A stretch of 14,252 nucleotides of DNA from JBCBWG01 sp964579305 (GTDB lineage: Bacteria > Pseudomonadota > Alphaproteobacteria > Rhizobiales > Hyphomicrobiaceae). Position numbers and translations under genes: made by a program. Where the stretch lies: NCBI GenBank assembly GCA_964579305.1, contig CAZOGY010000094.1, positions 1-14,252 on the forward strand, in the 5' to 3' direction. The notes beneath the pieces were generated by a model, which did no database searches, was not told where the DNA came from, and was given only the letters and a program-made list of their open reading frames with translations. Numbering within the stretch: position 1 is the first letter of the stretch; every line of letters starts with the position of its first letter. Positions 1 through 6,479 of this stretch are shown here, in pieces.

Positions 1-133
1 GGAAGGCGATCCACAGCGCACGAACTCTGGCTGCCAGCGTATTGGTCGCTTCCTCAATAGCTTCAAGGGCAATGGAAGCAGATGTTGGCCGTTGGGGCAG
101 CTCAGAAATTGGGGAATTTGCGTCATCTGGCAT
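1..133 (-). CDS. Partial N-terminus of an unidentified protein, cut by the window's left edge
   Basis: An open minus-strand frame starts at ATG 133-131 and runs without a stop to the edge, giving 44 residues. It begins MPDDANSPISELPQ, has a Ser/Pro-rich polar head, then an alanine- and glutamate-rich helix (ALEAIEEATNTLAARVRALW) that turns hydrophobic (ALWIAF) at the cut. This looks like a cytoplasmic head leading into a first membrane helix. From memory, some rhizobial membrane-anchored pentapeptide-repeat proteins have a similar RVRALW-type entry into the first helix, but that assignment is a guess. The ribosome-binding site is weak (GAGAGTGG lies rather far upstream). Low Arg content and sensible amino-acid composition favour a real gene over a shadow frame. 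Confidence 0.55.
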   Translation of the reverse strand, partial: MPDDANSPISELPQRPTSASIALEAIEEATNTLAARVRALWIAF

Positions 134-459
134 AATCTTGAAATACCACTCTCAATATTTGGACTTGGATCTCGCAACTTTTACCCATTGGCGGCTGGAT
201 ACCATCCCAACACATCCCATCGGGTTGGTGCCTCACCATGCTTGGTAGCCTCCAACATTGCTCATAACACTTGTTTCCCCTCATGGCCCATCGCGCCCAG
301 CGTCGCCCTTCCGCTTCTGACGGAACCGCGACCGTCCCGTCTGGCCACCGGTAGCTTCAGGGCAGCGGCTCTGTAACGACGGCGTGATCCGTGTGTCGGA
401 CAGCGCATCACCCCGCTCTCGCAGTGGTCCGCAAATCCCATTGCGCTACCCCCAAACAC
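134..459. other. Gene-free stretch between the partial left gene and tal
   Basis: No convincing gene was found in these 326 bases. The part next to 133 (about 134-190) is more AT-rich than its surroundings and should hold the promoter of the left minus-strand gene, but no clear -35/-10 pair is visible. A CATCCCA heptamer occurs twice (about 203-219) and CCAAC/GTTGG arms around 207-227 could form a weak hairpin. The remainder is the region downstream of tal; I see no hairpin followed by a T-run that would make a clear intrinsic terminator. Confidence 0.5.
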
Positions 460-1116
460 CTACCCGATCGTCTGGCCGGTCTTCGCCCAGTCGGCCAGGA
501 ATGCATCGAGGCCTTTGTCCGTCAGCGGGTGTTGGACGAGCGCCTTCAAGGTCGCCGGTGGGACGGTGGCGACGTCGGCGCCGGCCAGCGCGCATTGCTT
601 GACATGGCCGACATGGCGGATCGAGGCAGCCAGGATTTCCGTCGGCAGATCAATGTAGTTGTCATAGATCTGGCTGATCTCCTGGATCAGCTCCATGCCG
701 TCGAGGCCGAGATCATCGAGCCGGCCAATGAACGGCGAGACGAACGTTGCGCCCGCCTTTGCGGCGAGCAGCGCCTGGTTGGCAGAAAAGCACAGCGTGA
801 CGTTGACCATCGTGCCCTCGTCGGTCAGCGCCTTGCAGGCCTTCAGCCCGTCCCACGTCAGCGGCACTTTCACGGCGACGTTGTTTGCGATCTTGGCGAG
901 GATGCGCCCTTGCTCGATCATGCCGGCCGCATCGGTCGCGGTGACTTCCGCGCTGACCGGGCCATCGACAATCTCGCAGATTTCCGCGATCAGCGGCTGG
1001 AACTCACGCCCCGTCTTGGCCACCAGCGAGGGGTTGGTCGTCACGCCATCAAGCAGGCCCGTGTCGGCCAACTCGCGGATTTCGGCAACGTCGGCCGTGT
1101 CGACGAAGAATTTCAT
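460..1116 (-). CDS. tal: Transaldolase, small FSA-like type
   Basis: This protein of 218 residues belongs to the short transaldolase/fructose-6-phosphate aldolase family, (beta/alpha)8 barrels that form a Schiff base with the ketose substrate. Transaldolase moves a dihydroxyacetone unit between sugar phosphates in the non-oxidative pentose phosphate pathway, in the cytoplasm. Visible landmarks are the N-terminal MKFFVDTADV, DGVTTNPSL at 23-31, the catalytic lysine K83 in AVKVP, and SPFIGRLDD at 127-135. Phe129 and Glu57 stand where true transaldolases have Phe and Glu; E. coli FSA has Tyr131 and Gln59 there, so transaldolase activity is more likely than aldolase. The length matches the subfamily. 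AGGAG lies about 10 bases before the ATG. The gene is divergent from priA across 111 bp. Confidence 0.93.
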   Translation of the reverse strand: MKFFVDTADVAEIRELADTGLLDGVTTNPSLVAKTGREFQPLIAEICEIVDGPVSAEVTATDAAGMIEQGRILAKIANNVAVKVPLTWDGLKACKALTDEGTMVNVTLCFSANQALLAAKAGATFVSPFIGRLDDLGLDGMELIQEISQIYDNYIDLPTEILAASIRHVGHVKQCALAGADVATVPPATLKALVQHPLTDKGLDAFLADWAKTGQTIG

Positions 1117-1227
1117 GGCGCGCAGTCTCCTCGTGTCGCGCGGCGGCAGTCACGCCGCTCGGGCCCGGTGGAACAGGCCACGCCTTCGCCTCGCCATGGC
1201 TTTGGGCGTAACCTGCCGATCTGATTC
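1117..1227. promoter_or_regulatory. Divergent tal/priA promoter region
   Basis: These 111 bases separate the starts of tal (minus) and priA (plus), so both promoters should lie here or inside the opposite gene. I could not identify convincing -35/-10 boxes. The tal ribosome-binding site AGGAG is at about 1127-1131. A 6-bp inverted repeat, GCGGCG (1140-1145) and CGCCGC (1153-1158) with a 7-base loop, would sit in the 5' untranslated region of tal if its transcript starts upstream of it. Confidence 0.4.
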
Positions 1228-3477
1228 GTGGCTCGTCTTAGCGGTTTGAGGTCGTTGTTGGCCAGTGGTCTTGATCTTGTGGGTGGAGAGGCAAAAGCGC
1301 GCCCGCGCGTGCCCGTGTTGCTGCCCGTCGCACTGGACCAGACGTATGACTATGCGCTGCCCGATGGTGTGACGCTGCGGCCCGGCCAATTCATTCTGGT
1401 GCCGTTTGGCGCGCAGCACCGTCTCGGCGTGGTGTGGGATGGGCCGGTCGGGCCTGAAAAGCCGGTGCCAGAAGCCAAGCTCAAGCCGGTGTTTGGCACG
1501 TTGGATGTGCCGTCGCTGCCGCCCGTCTCGCTGCGGTTTGCCGAATGGATCGCGAAGTACACGCTCAGCCCGCTCGGCATGGTCCTGCGCATGATGATGG
1601 GCGCGCAGTCCGCGTTCGAGCCGCCCAAAATCCGCTCCGGCGTGGCAATCGTCGAAGGCGCAAGCGCGCCGCCGCGCATGACGCCGGCCCGCGAGAAGGC
1701 AATCGAGATCGCAAGCGACGGCGCGATCCGCACCAAGGCCGCGCTCGCCAAGGACGCCGGCTGCACCACCGGCGTGATCGACGGCCTGATCAAGGCAGGC
1801 ATGCTGGTCGAATGCGCAATCCCTGACCGCGGGTTTGCCGAGCCGAAGCCGGGCCACGGCGTGCCGGACTTTGCCGGTGATCAGCTTGCCGCCGTGCATG
1901 AATTGCGCGCGGCGGTTGCCAACGCGACGTTCTCTGCAACGCTGCTCGACGGCGTCACCGGCTCGGGCAAAACGGAAGTGTATTTCGAGGCCGTCGCCGC
2001 AGCGCTCCATGCCGGTCGCCAAGTGCTGATCATGCTGCCGGAAATCGCGCTGACCAGCCAATTCCTCGGCCGGTTTGAAAAGCGCTTTGGCGTGAAACCC
2101 GTGGAATGGCATTCCGCATTGCCATCGCCCGAACGCGGGCGGATCTGGCGCGGTGTGGGCCATGGCGATGTCCGTTGCGTCGTCGGCGCGCGCTCAGCGC
2201 TGTTCCTGCCCTATCCCGACCTCGGCCTCATCGTGGTCGATGAGGAGCATGACCCGGGCTTCAAGCAGGAAGACCGCGTCCATTATCAAGCCCGCGACAT
2301 GGCCGTCGTGCGCGGCCACCTGGGCAACATACCCGTTGTGCTCGCATCCGCCACGCCCTCGATCGAAAGCCACGTCAACGCGATTTCCGGGCGCTATCGC
2401 CATGTCGTCCTGCGCGGGCGTTATTCCGGCGTGGCGTTACCCGACGTCAAACCGATCGACATGCGCGCTGATCCGCCAGAACGTGGCCGTTGGATGTCGC
2501 CGCCATTGATCGAGGCGGTGAAAGACACGCTGGCTGCCGGCCGCCAGACGCTGTTGTTTTTGAACCGCCGCGGGTATGCGCCGCTGACATTATGCCGGAC
2601 CTGTGGGCACCGCCTGGAATGCCCGCAGTGTACCGCCTGGCTGGTTGAGCACCGCTATAAGAAACGGCTTGATTGCCACCATTGCGGGTTCTCTCTCGCG
2701 ATCCCGAAAAAGTGCGCCAAATGCGATGCGGAAGATTCGCTGGTGCCATGTGGGCCCGGCGTTGAACGCATCGCCGAAGAGGTGGCCGAGCGTTTTCCCG
2801 ACGCCCGCCTGGCGCTGCTGTCGTCGGATCTGATTCCGGGGCTCGCTGAAATGCGCGCGATCGTCAAACAGATCGAAGCTGGCGCAATCGATATCATCAT
2901 CGGTACGCAGATCGTCGCCAAGGGCCACCACTTCCCCGATCTGGCAACCGTTGGCATCGTCGATGGCGATCTCGGCCTCGCCCAAGGCGCCGACCCGCGC
3001 GCTGGCGAGCGCACGTTTCAGCTCTTGCACCAGGTAACTGGCCGGGCCGGGCGCTCTGGCGAACGCGGCCGTGGCTTGGTCCAAACCTACGCGCCGGACC
3101 ATCCGGTGATGCATGCGATTATCACCGGGGACCGCGAGGCGTTCCTGGCGCAGGAAGTTCGACAGCGCCAATTGGGCGAGTTGCCGCCCTATGGCCGGTT
3201 GGCCGCGATCATCGTCACGGCCAAAAACAAGGATTTCGCCGCCGAGTATGCCCGCCAGATGGCGCGCGCTGCCCCGCAATCCGAGCGGATCGCCGTGCTC
3301 GGTCCTGCCGAAGCGCCGATTGCCGTTGTGCGCGGCCGTTACCGTTTCCGCCTGCTCGTCAAAGCCCCGCGCGATCTCGACATCCAAGGCTACGTCCGCG
3401 CCTGGCTCGCCGCCATCCCACCCGCGAAGGGCGACCTCCGCGTCCAAGTCGACATCGACCCTTACTCGTTTTTGTGA
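1228..3477 (+). CDS. priA: Primosomal protein N', replication restart helicase PriA
   Basis: PriA is a superfamily 2 3'-to-5' DNA helicase that recognises stalled forks and D-loops and reloads the replicative helicase. In the 749 residues I see the N-terminal DNA-binding domain (PVLLPVALDQTYDYALP, about 29-45), Walker A GVTGSGKT (242-249), the DEEH Walker B (338-341), SATPS motif III (374-378), GTQIVAKGHHFP (559-570) and QVTGRAGRSG (602-611). The zinc-binding insertion is intact, with four CxxC pairs at C456/459, C465/468, C483/486 and C496/499. The GTG at 1228 is the first possible start after an in-frame stop and has no obvious ribosome-binding site. The family-conserved part begins near residue 28, so GTG 1279 or GTG 1309 are alternatives. 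The gene is divergent from tal. Confidence 0.97.
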   Translation: MARLSGLRSLLASGLDLVGGEAKARPRVPVLLPVALDQTYDYALPDGVTLRPGQFILVPFGAQHRLGVVWDGPVGPEKPVPEAKLKPVFGTLDVPSLPPVSLRFAEWIAKYTLSPLGMVLRMMMGAQSAFEPPKIRSGVAIVEGASAPPRMTPAREKAIEIASDGAIRTKAALAKDAGCTTGVIDGLIKAGMLVECAIPDRGFAEPKPGHGVPDFAGDQLAAVHELRAAVANATFSATLLDGVTGSGKTEVYFEAVAAALHAGRQVLIMLPEIALTSQFLGRFEKRFGVKPVEWHSALPSPERGRIWRGVGHGDVRCVVGARSALFLPYPDLGLIVVDEEHDPGFKQEDRVHYQARDMAVVRGHLGNIPVVLASATPSIESHVNAISGRYRHVVLRGRYSGVALPDVKPIDMRADPPERGRWMSPPLIEAVKDTLAAGRQTLLFLNRRGYAPLTLCRTCGHRLECPQCTAWLVEHRYKKRLDCHHCGFSLAIPKKCAKCDAEDSLVPCGPGVERIAEEVAERFPDARLALLSSDLIPGLAEMRAIVKQIEAGAIDIIIGTQIVAKGHHFPDLATVGIVDGDLGLAQGADPRAGERTFQLLHQVTGRAGRSGERGRGLVQTYAPDHPVMHAIITGDREAFLAQEVRQRQLGELPPYGRLAAIIVTAKNKDFAAEYARQMARAAPQSERIAVLGPAEAPIAVVRGRYRFRLLVKAPRDLDIQGYVRAWLAAIPPAKGDLRVQVDIDPYSFL

Positions 3478-3490
3478 GGCAAACGAACAC

Positions 3491-3587
3491 TGTCATCCCG
3501 GCCAAAGCGCATCAGCGCGCAGAGCCGGGAACTGAAACACACGAAACCGCCAGCAATTCGCGAATCCACCCGGCCTGACGGGGACCT
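3491..3587. repeat. REP-like palindromic element between convergent priA and DUF1428 genes
   Basis: The arms TCCCGGC (3496-3502) and GCCGGGA (3524-3530) are a perfect 7-bp inverted repeat, with an inner GCGC/GCGC stem around an ATCA loop (3507-3518). It is preceded by TGTCA. A second stretch, CCCGGCCTGACGGGGA (about 3569-3584), looks like the far end of a larger degenerate element. The TGTCATCCCGGCC start followed by a GCGC-rich core and GCCGGGA is the pattern of dispersed intergenic repeats common in alphaproteobacterial chromosomes. It lies 13 bases after the priA stop, between two convergent genes, where such a hairpin may stop or stabilise both transcripts. There is no T-run, so it is not a classical intrinsic terminator. 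Confidence 0.65.
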
Positions 3588-3662
3588 CTGCCGCCGCCTC
3601 CGCGACCCTTTCGAACGATCGGTAATGCGAGAGCGCGAGCGACCTGGCAAAACCTCCCGCAA

Positions 3663-4007
3663 TTAAACTTCCAGAATTGTTTCGAAGCCGCCATGGATCA
3701 GCCGCTTGCCGTCAAACGGCATTTCCATGTCCATTTCGCCGCCCTGCATGATCTTGCCCCACGCAGCGTCGCGGATATCCTTGGATGGCCAAACAACCCA
3801 GCCGACGACGACAGCTTCATCGTCGCCTTTTTTGACGGCCATTGGAAACGACGTGAGTTGGCCGTCGGGAATATCATCGCCCCAGCATTCCATGACGGCA
3901 AGGGCGCCATGATCCTGAAATATCCGGTCGCACCGTTTGGCGTGCGCCAAATACGCTTCTTTATTGGCGACCGGAACGGCTGCTGCGAAAACATCGACGT
4001 ATTTCAT
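3663..4007 (-). CDS. DUF1428 family protein (YbaA-like)
   Basis: This 114-residue soluble protein matches the DUF1428 family in length and landmarks: MKYVDVFAAAVP at the N-terminus, HGALAVMECWGDDIPDG at 33-49, VVGWVVWPSKDIRD at 67-80, and MPFDGKRLIHGGFE at 96-109. The family has a ferredoxin-like (dimeric alpha-beta barrel) fold; its biochemical role is not established. AAAGGA sits 6 bases before the ATG. The gene is 47 bp downstream of the SRPBCC gene on the same strand, so the two are probably one transcript. DUF1428 and AHSA1-type SRPBCC genes often neighbour each other and a small winged-helix regulator, which fits the divergent HxlR gene here. Confidence 0.9.
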   Translation of the reverse strand: MKYVDVFAAAVPVANKEAYLAHAKRCDRIFQDHGALAVMECWGDDIPDGQLTSFPMAVKKGDDEAVVVGWVVWPSKDIRDAAWGKIMQGGEMDMEMPFDGKRLIHGGFETILEV

Positions 4008-4054
4008 GGCAGATCCTTTCTGGATTGAATGTCAAACGACTGAGAACCGGCAGA

Positions 4055-4540
4055 TCAAAGTGATTGCGCAACGGTTTCCAATTGCGCGATGCACGTCGAC
4101 CAGCCGGGATGAAAACCCATCTCGCGATGGCGGTCTGCCGCGTCCTGCGTCCAATGCCGGGCAAGCGCGGTGTAGGTGACGCCGCCAGCGCCATCGTCGG
4201 TGACGGTCAGGACCGCCGTCATGAACGGCTCCGCGTTTGGCACCCAGCCCGCGGCATAAGCATCGGTGAAGACAAGCCGCTCGTTGGGAACGGCCTCCAG
4301 GAAGACACCGGGATTGCCAAAGCGCGTACCGTCCGGGCCGGCCATCTCGACCAGGAAATGGCCGCCTGGCCGCAGGTCGACCTCGGCGTTCGGCACGGTC
4401 CACGGTTCGGGCGCAAACCACCGCTTGATCAAATCTGGCTCGGTCCAGCAGCGCCAGACGGCCTCTGGCGTCGTCGCCAGGCGGAACGACAACATCAGAT
4501 CGGTTGGGCGATCGCTCGTATCGCTGATCAGGTCGGCCAT
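4055..4540 (-). CDS. SRPBCC (AHSA1-like) domain protein
   Basis: The 161 residues form a single START-like, hydrophobic-ligand-binding fold of the AHSA1 type. Landmarks are AVWRCWTEPDLIKRWFAPEP (27-46), LRPGGHFLVEM (56-66), and MGFHPGWSTCIAQLE near the C-terminus (141-155). Ligand and function are unknown; Hsp90 co-chaperone activity should not be assumed, since most bacterial members lack the Aha1 N-terminal domain, as this one does. I chose ATG 4540 because AGGGGAG stands 10 bases before it and the fold begins soon after. The longer frame, opening at 4657, would overlap the divergent regulator's start and adds an unconserved basic stretch. The DUF1428 gene follows at 47 bp. Confidence 0.88.
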   Translation of the reverse strand: MADLISDTSDRPTDLMLSFRLATTPEAVWRCWTEPDLIKRWFAPEPWTVPNAEVDLRPGGHFLVEMAGPDGTRFGNPGVFLEAVPNERLVFTDAYAAGWVPNAEPFMTAVLTVTDDGAGGVTYTALARHWTQDAADRHREMGFHPGWSTCIAQLETVAQSL

Positions 4541-4629
4541 GACGCGCAGGCTCCCCTCTGGTGGAATGCGGACACGCTGGGCCGCGGCAATCGGGCGCGA
4601 CGGCCTCATCTTGCCCGGCTGATATCGAT

Positions 4630-4660
4630 TAGTTATCTTTTCAAACCATGAAGTCAACTA
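4630..4660. promoter_or_regulatory. Candidate operator dyad between SRPBCC and HxlR genes
   Basis: A notably AT-rich patch in GC-rich DNA holds the outer arms TAGTT (4630-4634) and AACTA (4656-4660) and the inner arms TTCA (4640-4643) and TGAA (4648-4651), with centres only half a base apart. This is the layout of a site bound by a dimeric winged-helix protein, and it lies next to an HxlR gene. A TAAAAT hexamer at 4659-4664 could be a plus-strand -10 box, and TTGACT on the minus strand (4657-4652) resembles a -35 box. The dyad overlaps the first possible start codon of the regulator (4648). Binding by that regulator is inference. Confidence 0.5.
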
Positions 4661-5445
4661 AAATAACCATCAGCCAGATGACGGCGGATCAAGCGCCCTC
4701 GCCCCCCGCCTCGCCCTCCCGCTCGCCCTCGGCCGGTGGACCTCTGCAAGGCCGGCGCCGATACGATGATGCCTGTGCCGCCGCCCATGCGATGGACCTG
4801 ATCGGCGAACGCTGGGCGCTGCTCGTCATGCGTGAATTGATGACCGGGCCAAAGCGCTTCAGCGATATCAAGGCTGGCCTGCCCGGCATCAGCAACAACG
4901 TGCTGACCCAGCGGCTGGAAGGCCTCGAAGCAAGCGGGATCGTCGTGCGCCAAGAGCTGCCGCCACCGGCCGCGGCTCGGGTCTACGCGTTGACCGAATG
5001 GGGTTATGAGGCCGAGCCAATTCTACAGGTGCTCGGCCGCTGGGCCGCGCGGTCGCCGTGGCATGATCCGACGGCGGCGTTCAGTTCCGCGTCCTGCGTG
5101 CTGTCGTTGCGCACGATGTTTGATGCGGACCGGGCCGGCTCACAGCGGATCATCGTCGGATTTCGGATCGGCCATGAAACCTACCGGGCCGAGATCGACG
5201 GGCCGTCATTTACAATCCAGGCCGGCACAAGCGAGGCCGGTACAAGCGAGGCGGGCGGTACTGCCGACGCCGACGTTGTCATCGAAGGCACCGCCGGCGG
5301 GATCGGTGCAGCGATCTATAGCGGCCAACCGTTGCAATCTTTGGAGCGGGCTGGCGCCGTGACGGTCAAGGGCGACCGTGCCGCGTTCGCCCGCTTTCGC
5401 GCGTGTTTTCCGTTGCCCGACAAGGCGCCGCCGCCAGCGAATTGA
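4648..5445 (+). CDS. HxlR-family transcriptional regulator with C-terminal SCP2-like domain
   Basis: The 265 residues start with a Pro/Ser-rich unconserved tail (14-31), then the HxlR winged helix: YDDACAAAHAMDLIGERWAL (39-58), MTGPKRFSDIKAGLPGISNN (65-84), VLTQRLEGLE (85-94) and the wing ending YALTEWG. Cys43 stands near the position of the redox-active cysteine of HxlR regulators such as YodB. The rest (about 145-256) resembles SCP2/sterol-carrier domains found in longer HxlR proteins, ending GDRAAFARFRACFP. It is divergent from the SRPBCC-DUF1428 pair and probably controls that pair and itself. Neither ATG 4648 nor ATG 4678 has a ribosome-binding site. If TAAAAT at 4659-4664 is the -10 box, the transcript would begin near 4671 and ATG 4678 (255 residues) would be the start. 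Confidence 0.88.
   Translation: MKSTKITISQMTADQAPSPPASPSRSPSAGGPLQGRRRYDDACAAAHAMDLIGERWALLVMRELMTGPKRFSDIKAGLPGISNNVLTQRLEGLEASGIVVRQELPPPAAARVYALTEWGYEAEPILQVLGRWAARSPWHDPTAAFSSASCVLSLRTMFDADRAGSQRIIVGFRIGHETYRAEIDGPSFTIQAGTSEAGTSEAGGTADADVVIEGTAGGIGAAIYSGQPLQSLERAGAVTVKGDRAAFARFRACFPLPDKAPPPAN
5221..5250 (+). repeat. 15-bp tandem duplication inside the HxlR gene
   Basis: GCCGGCACAAGCGAG is followed directly by GCCGGTACAAGCGAG: two 15-base units differing at one position. They encode AGTSE twice, just before AGGTA, in a loop of the SCP2-like domain (residues 192-201). The unit is a multiple of three, so copy-number change would keep the frame. Confidence 0.9.
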
Positions 5446-5459
5446 GCGCGGCCGTGGGC

Positions 5460-6380
5460 CTACGCAGACGCCGGCATCTGCCCGCCCGTCCGCGCTGGCC
5501 GCGTCACAAGCCAGAGCCCGGTCAGCAACAGCGCGGCGCCGACAAACTTCACGCCAGTCAGCGCCTCGCCGAGCAGGATCGTCGCCAAGACCCAAGCCGT
5601 CAGCGGCTCCGCCAATGCCAACGTGACAGCCGTGGAGGCCGCGACGCTCTTCAGGCCCCAGGTATAAAGCACATAGGCGAGCCCGGTGGACGCCACACCA
5701 AGAACGGCCAAAAGCGCGAGCGCGCGCGGCTCAAACACCCATGCCGTCGGCAGCAGCGCGAGCGCCGGCGCAATCATCAGGCCCGCGACGCCGAACGTCG
5801 CCGCCGCCAGAGCCGTTGAGGACACGTCGGCCCGCGCTCTCCCCGTTACGATGGAGTAGCCGGCATACGACGCCCCCGCCGCCAGCGCCATCGCGACGCC
5901 CGATGCCGACATGGTCACCGCACCGGACGAGGCGACCAGCAGGCTCGCCCCGGCAATCGCGATCGCCTGACCGACAAGCTGCAGGCTCGTGGGCCGTCTG
6001 CGCAGGAAGAGTGCTTCAAACGCGGTCGCCCAAAGCGGTGCGCTGCCAACCGCCAATGCCGTTCCTACGCCAACACCAATGTCCGCAACGGCCGCGAAGA
6101 ACGTGGCGTTGTAAGCGGCAATCGCGAAACCGGCCGGCAGGACGATCATGGCCGGGACGCGCCACAGCCCGTCGCGGTCACGTTTCACGGCCAGTGCAAG
6201 GCAAAGGAGCGCCACCGCACCAATGATGATCCGCATCGCGGCAACGACAACAGGTTCGCGCGCTTCGGGCAGCAGGGCCTGTATCGTGCCAGTCGCGCCC
6301 CAAAGGACGGCCGCAGCGACAACTGCGATAACGCCAAGCGAAAACGGTACGGATCGGTTGGTCACGCCCACACGTCTCAT
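5460..6380 (-). CDS. EamA/DMT-family inner-membrane transporter
   Basis: The protein is 306 residues long with about ten hydrophobic segments in two EamA repeats (roughly 14-147 and 160-297), typical of drug/metabolite transporters that export small metabolites or amino acids. Landmarks are the first helix VIAVVAAAVLWGATGTIQAL, the loop FLRRRPTSLQLVGQ after the first repeat, and GLAYVLYTWGLKSV with LAEPLTAWVLATILLGEALT in the second. The substrate cannot be told from sequence. I chose ATG 6380 because the membrane domain begins within a dozen residues; the frame continues upstream but that part is Arg-rich and unlike the family, and overlaps the divergent DUF1963 gene. No clear ribosome-binding site is seen. 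The stop is 14 bases from the convergent HxlR stop, with no terminator between. Confidence 0.9.
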   Translation of the reverse strand: MRRVGVTNRSVPFSLGVIAVVAAAVLWGATGTIQALLPEAREPVVVAAMRIIIGAVALLCLALAVKRDRDGLWRVPAMIVLPAGFAIAAYNATFFAAVADIGVGVGTALAVGSAPLWATAFEALFLRRRPTSLQLVGQAIAIAGASLLVASSGAVTMSASGVAMALAAGASYAGYSIVTGRARADVSSTALAAATFGVAGLMIAPALALLPTAWVFEPRALALLAVLGVASTGLAYVLYTWGLKSVAASTAVTLALAEPLTAWVLATILLGEALTGVKFVGAALLLTGLWLVTRPARTGGQMPASA

Positions 6381-6479
6381 GTTCAATGTTTTGGCCCGGC
6401 CCGGCGGAACGGCCTTTCCCTGCGCAAATGCAGATTGCAGATTGTCGCGCGACCGCCAAGCCAAACTCGGAGCAGCACG
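6381..6479. promoter_or_regulatory. Divergent EamA/DUF1963 promoter region
   Basis: This 99-base spacer must serve both neighbours. A perfect tandem heptamer, GCAGATT twice, is at 6430-6443. The ribosome-binding site GGAG for the DUF1963 gene is at 6469-6472. I did not find a convincing -35/-10 pair on either strand. Confidence 0.4.

Noticed and set aside
42..376. Plus-strand frames in the left gap (42-248 and 92-376)
   Set aside because: They overlap the better-supported minus-strand partial gene, and their translations lack any family landmark.
262..459. Minus-strand frame of 65 codons directly after the tal stop
   Set aside because: Arg-rich, no ribosome-binding site, no recognisable motif; its start lies against the tal stop by chance.
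391..1224. Long plus-strand frame opposite tal (277 codons)
   Set aside because: It is the antisense shadow of the tal gene, whose catalytic and family motifs are clear.
4541..4657. N-terminal extension of the SRPBCC protein to ATG 4657
   Set aside because: It would overlap the divergent regulator's start and the dyad; the extension is unconserved and a good ribosome-binding site precedes ATG 4540.
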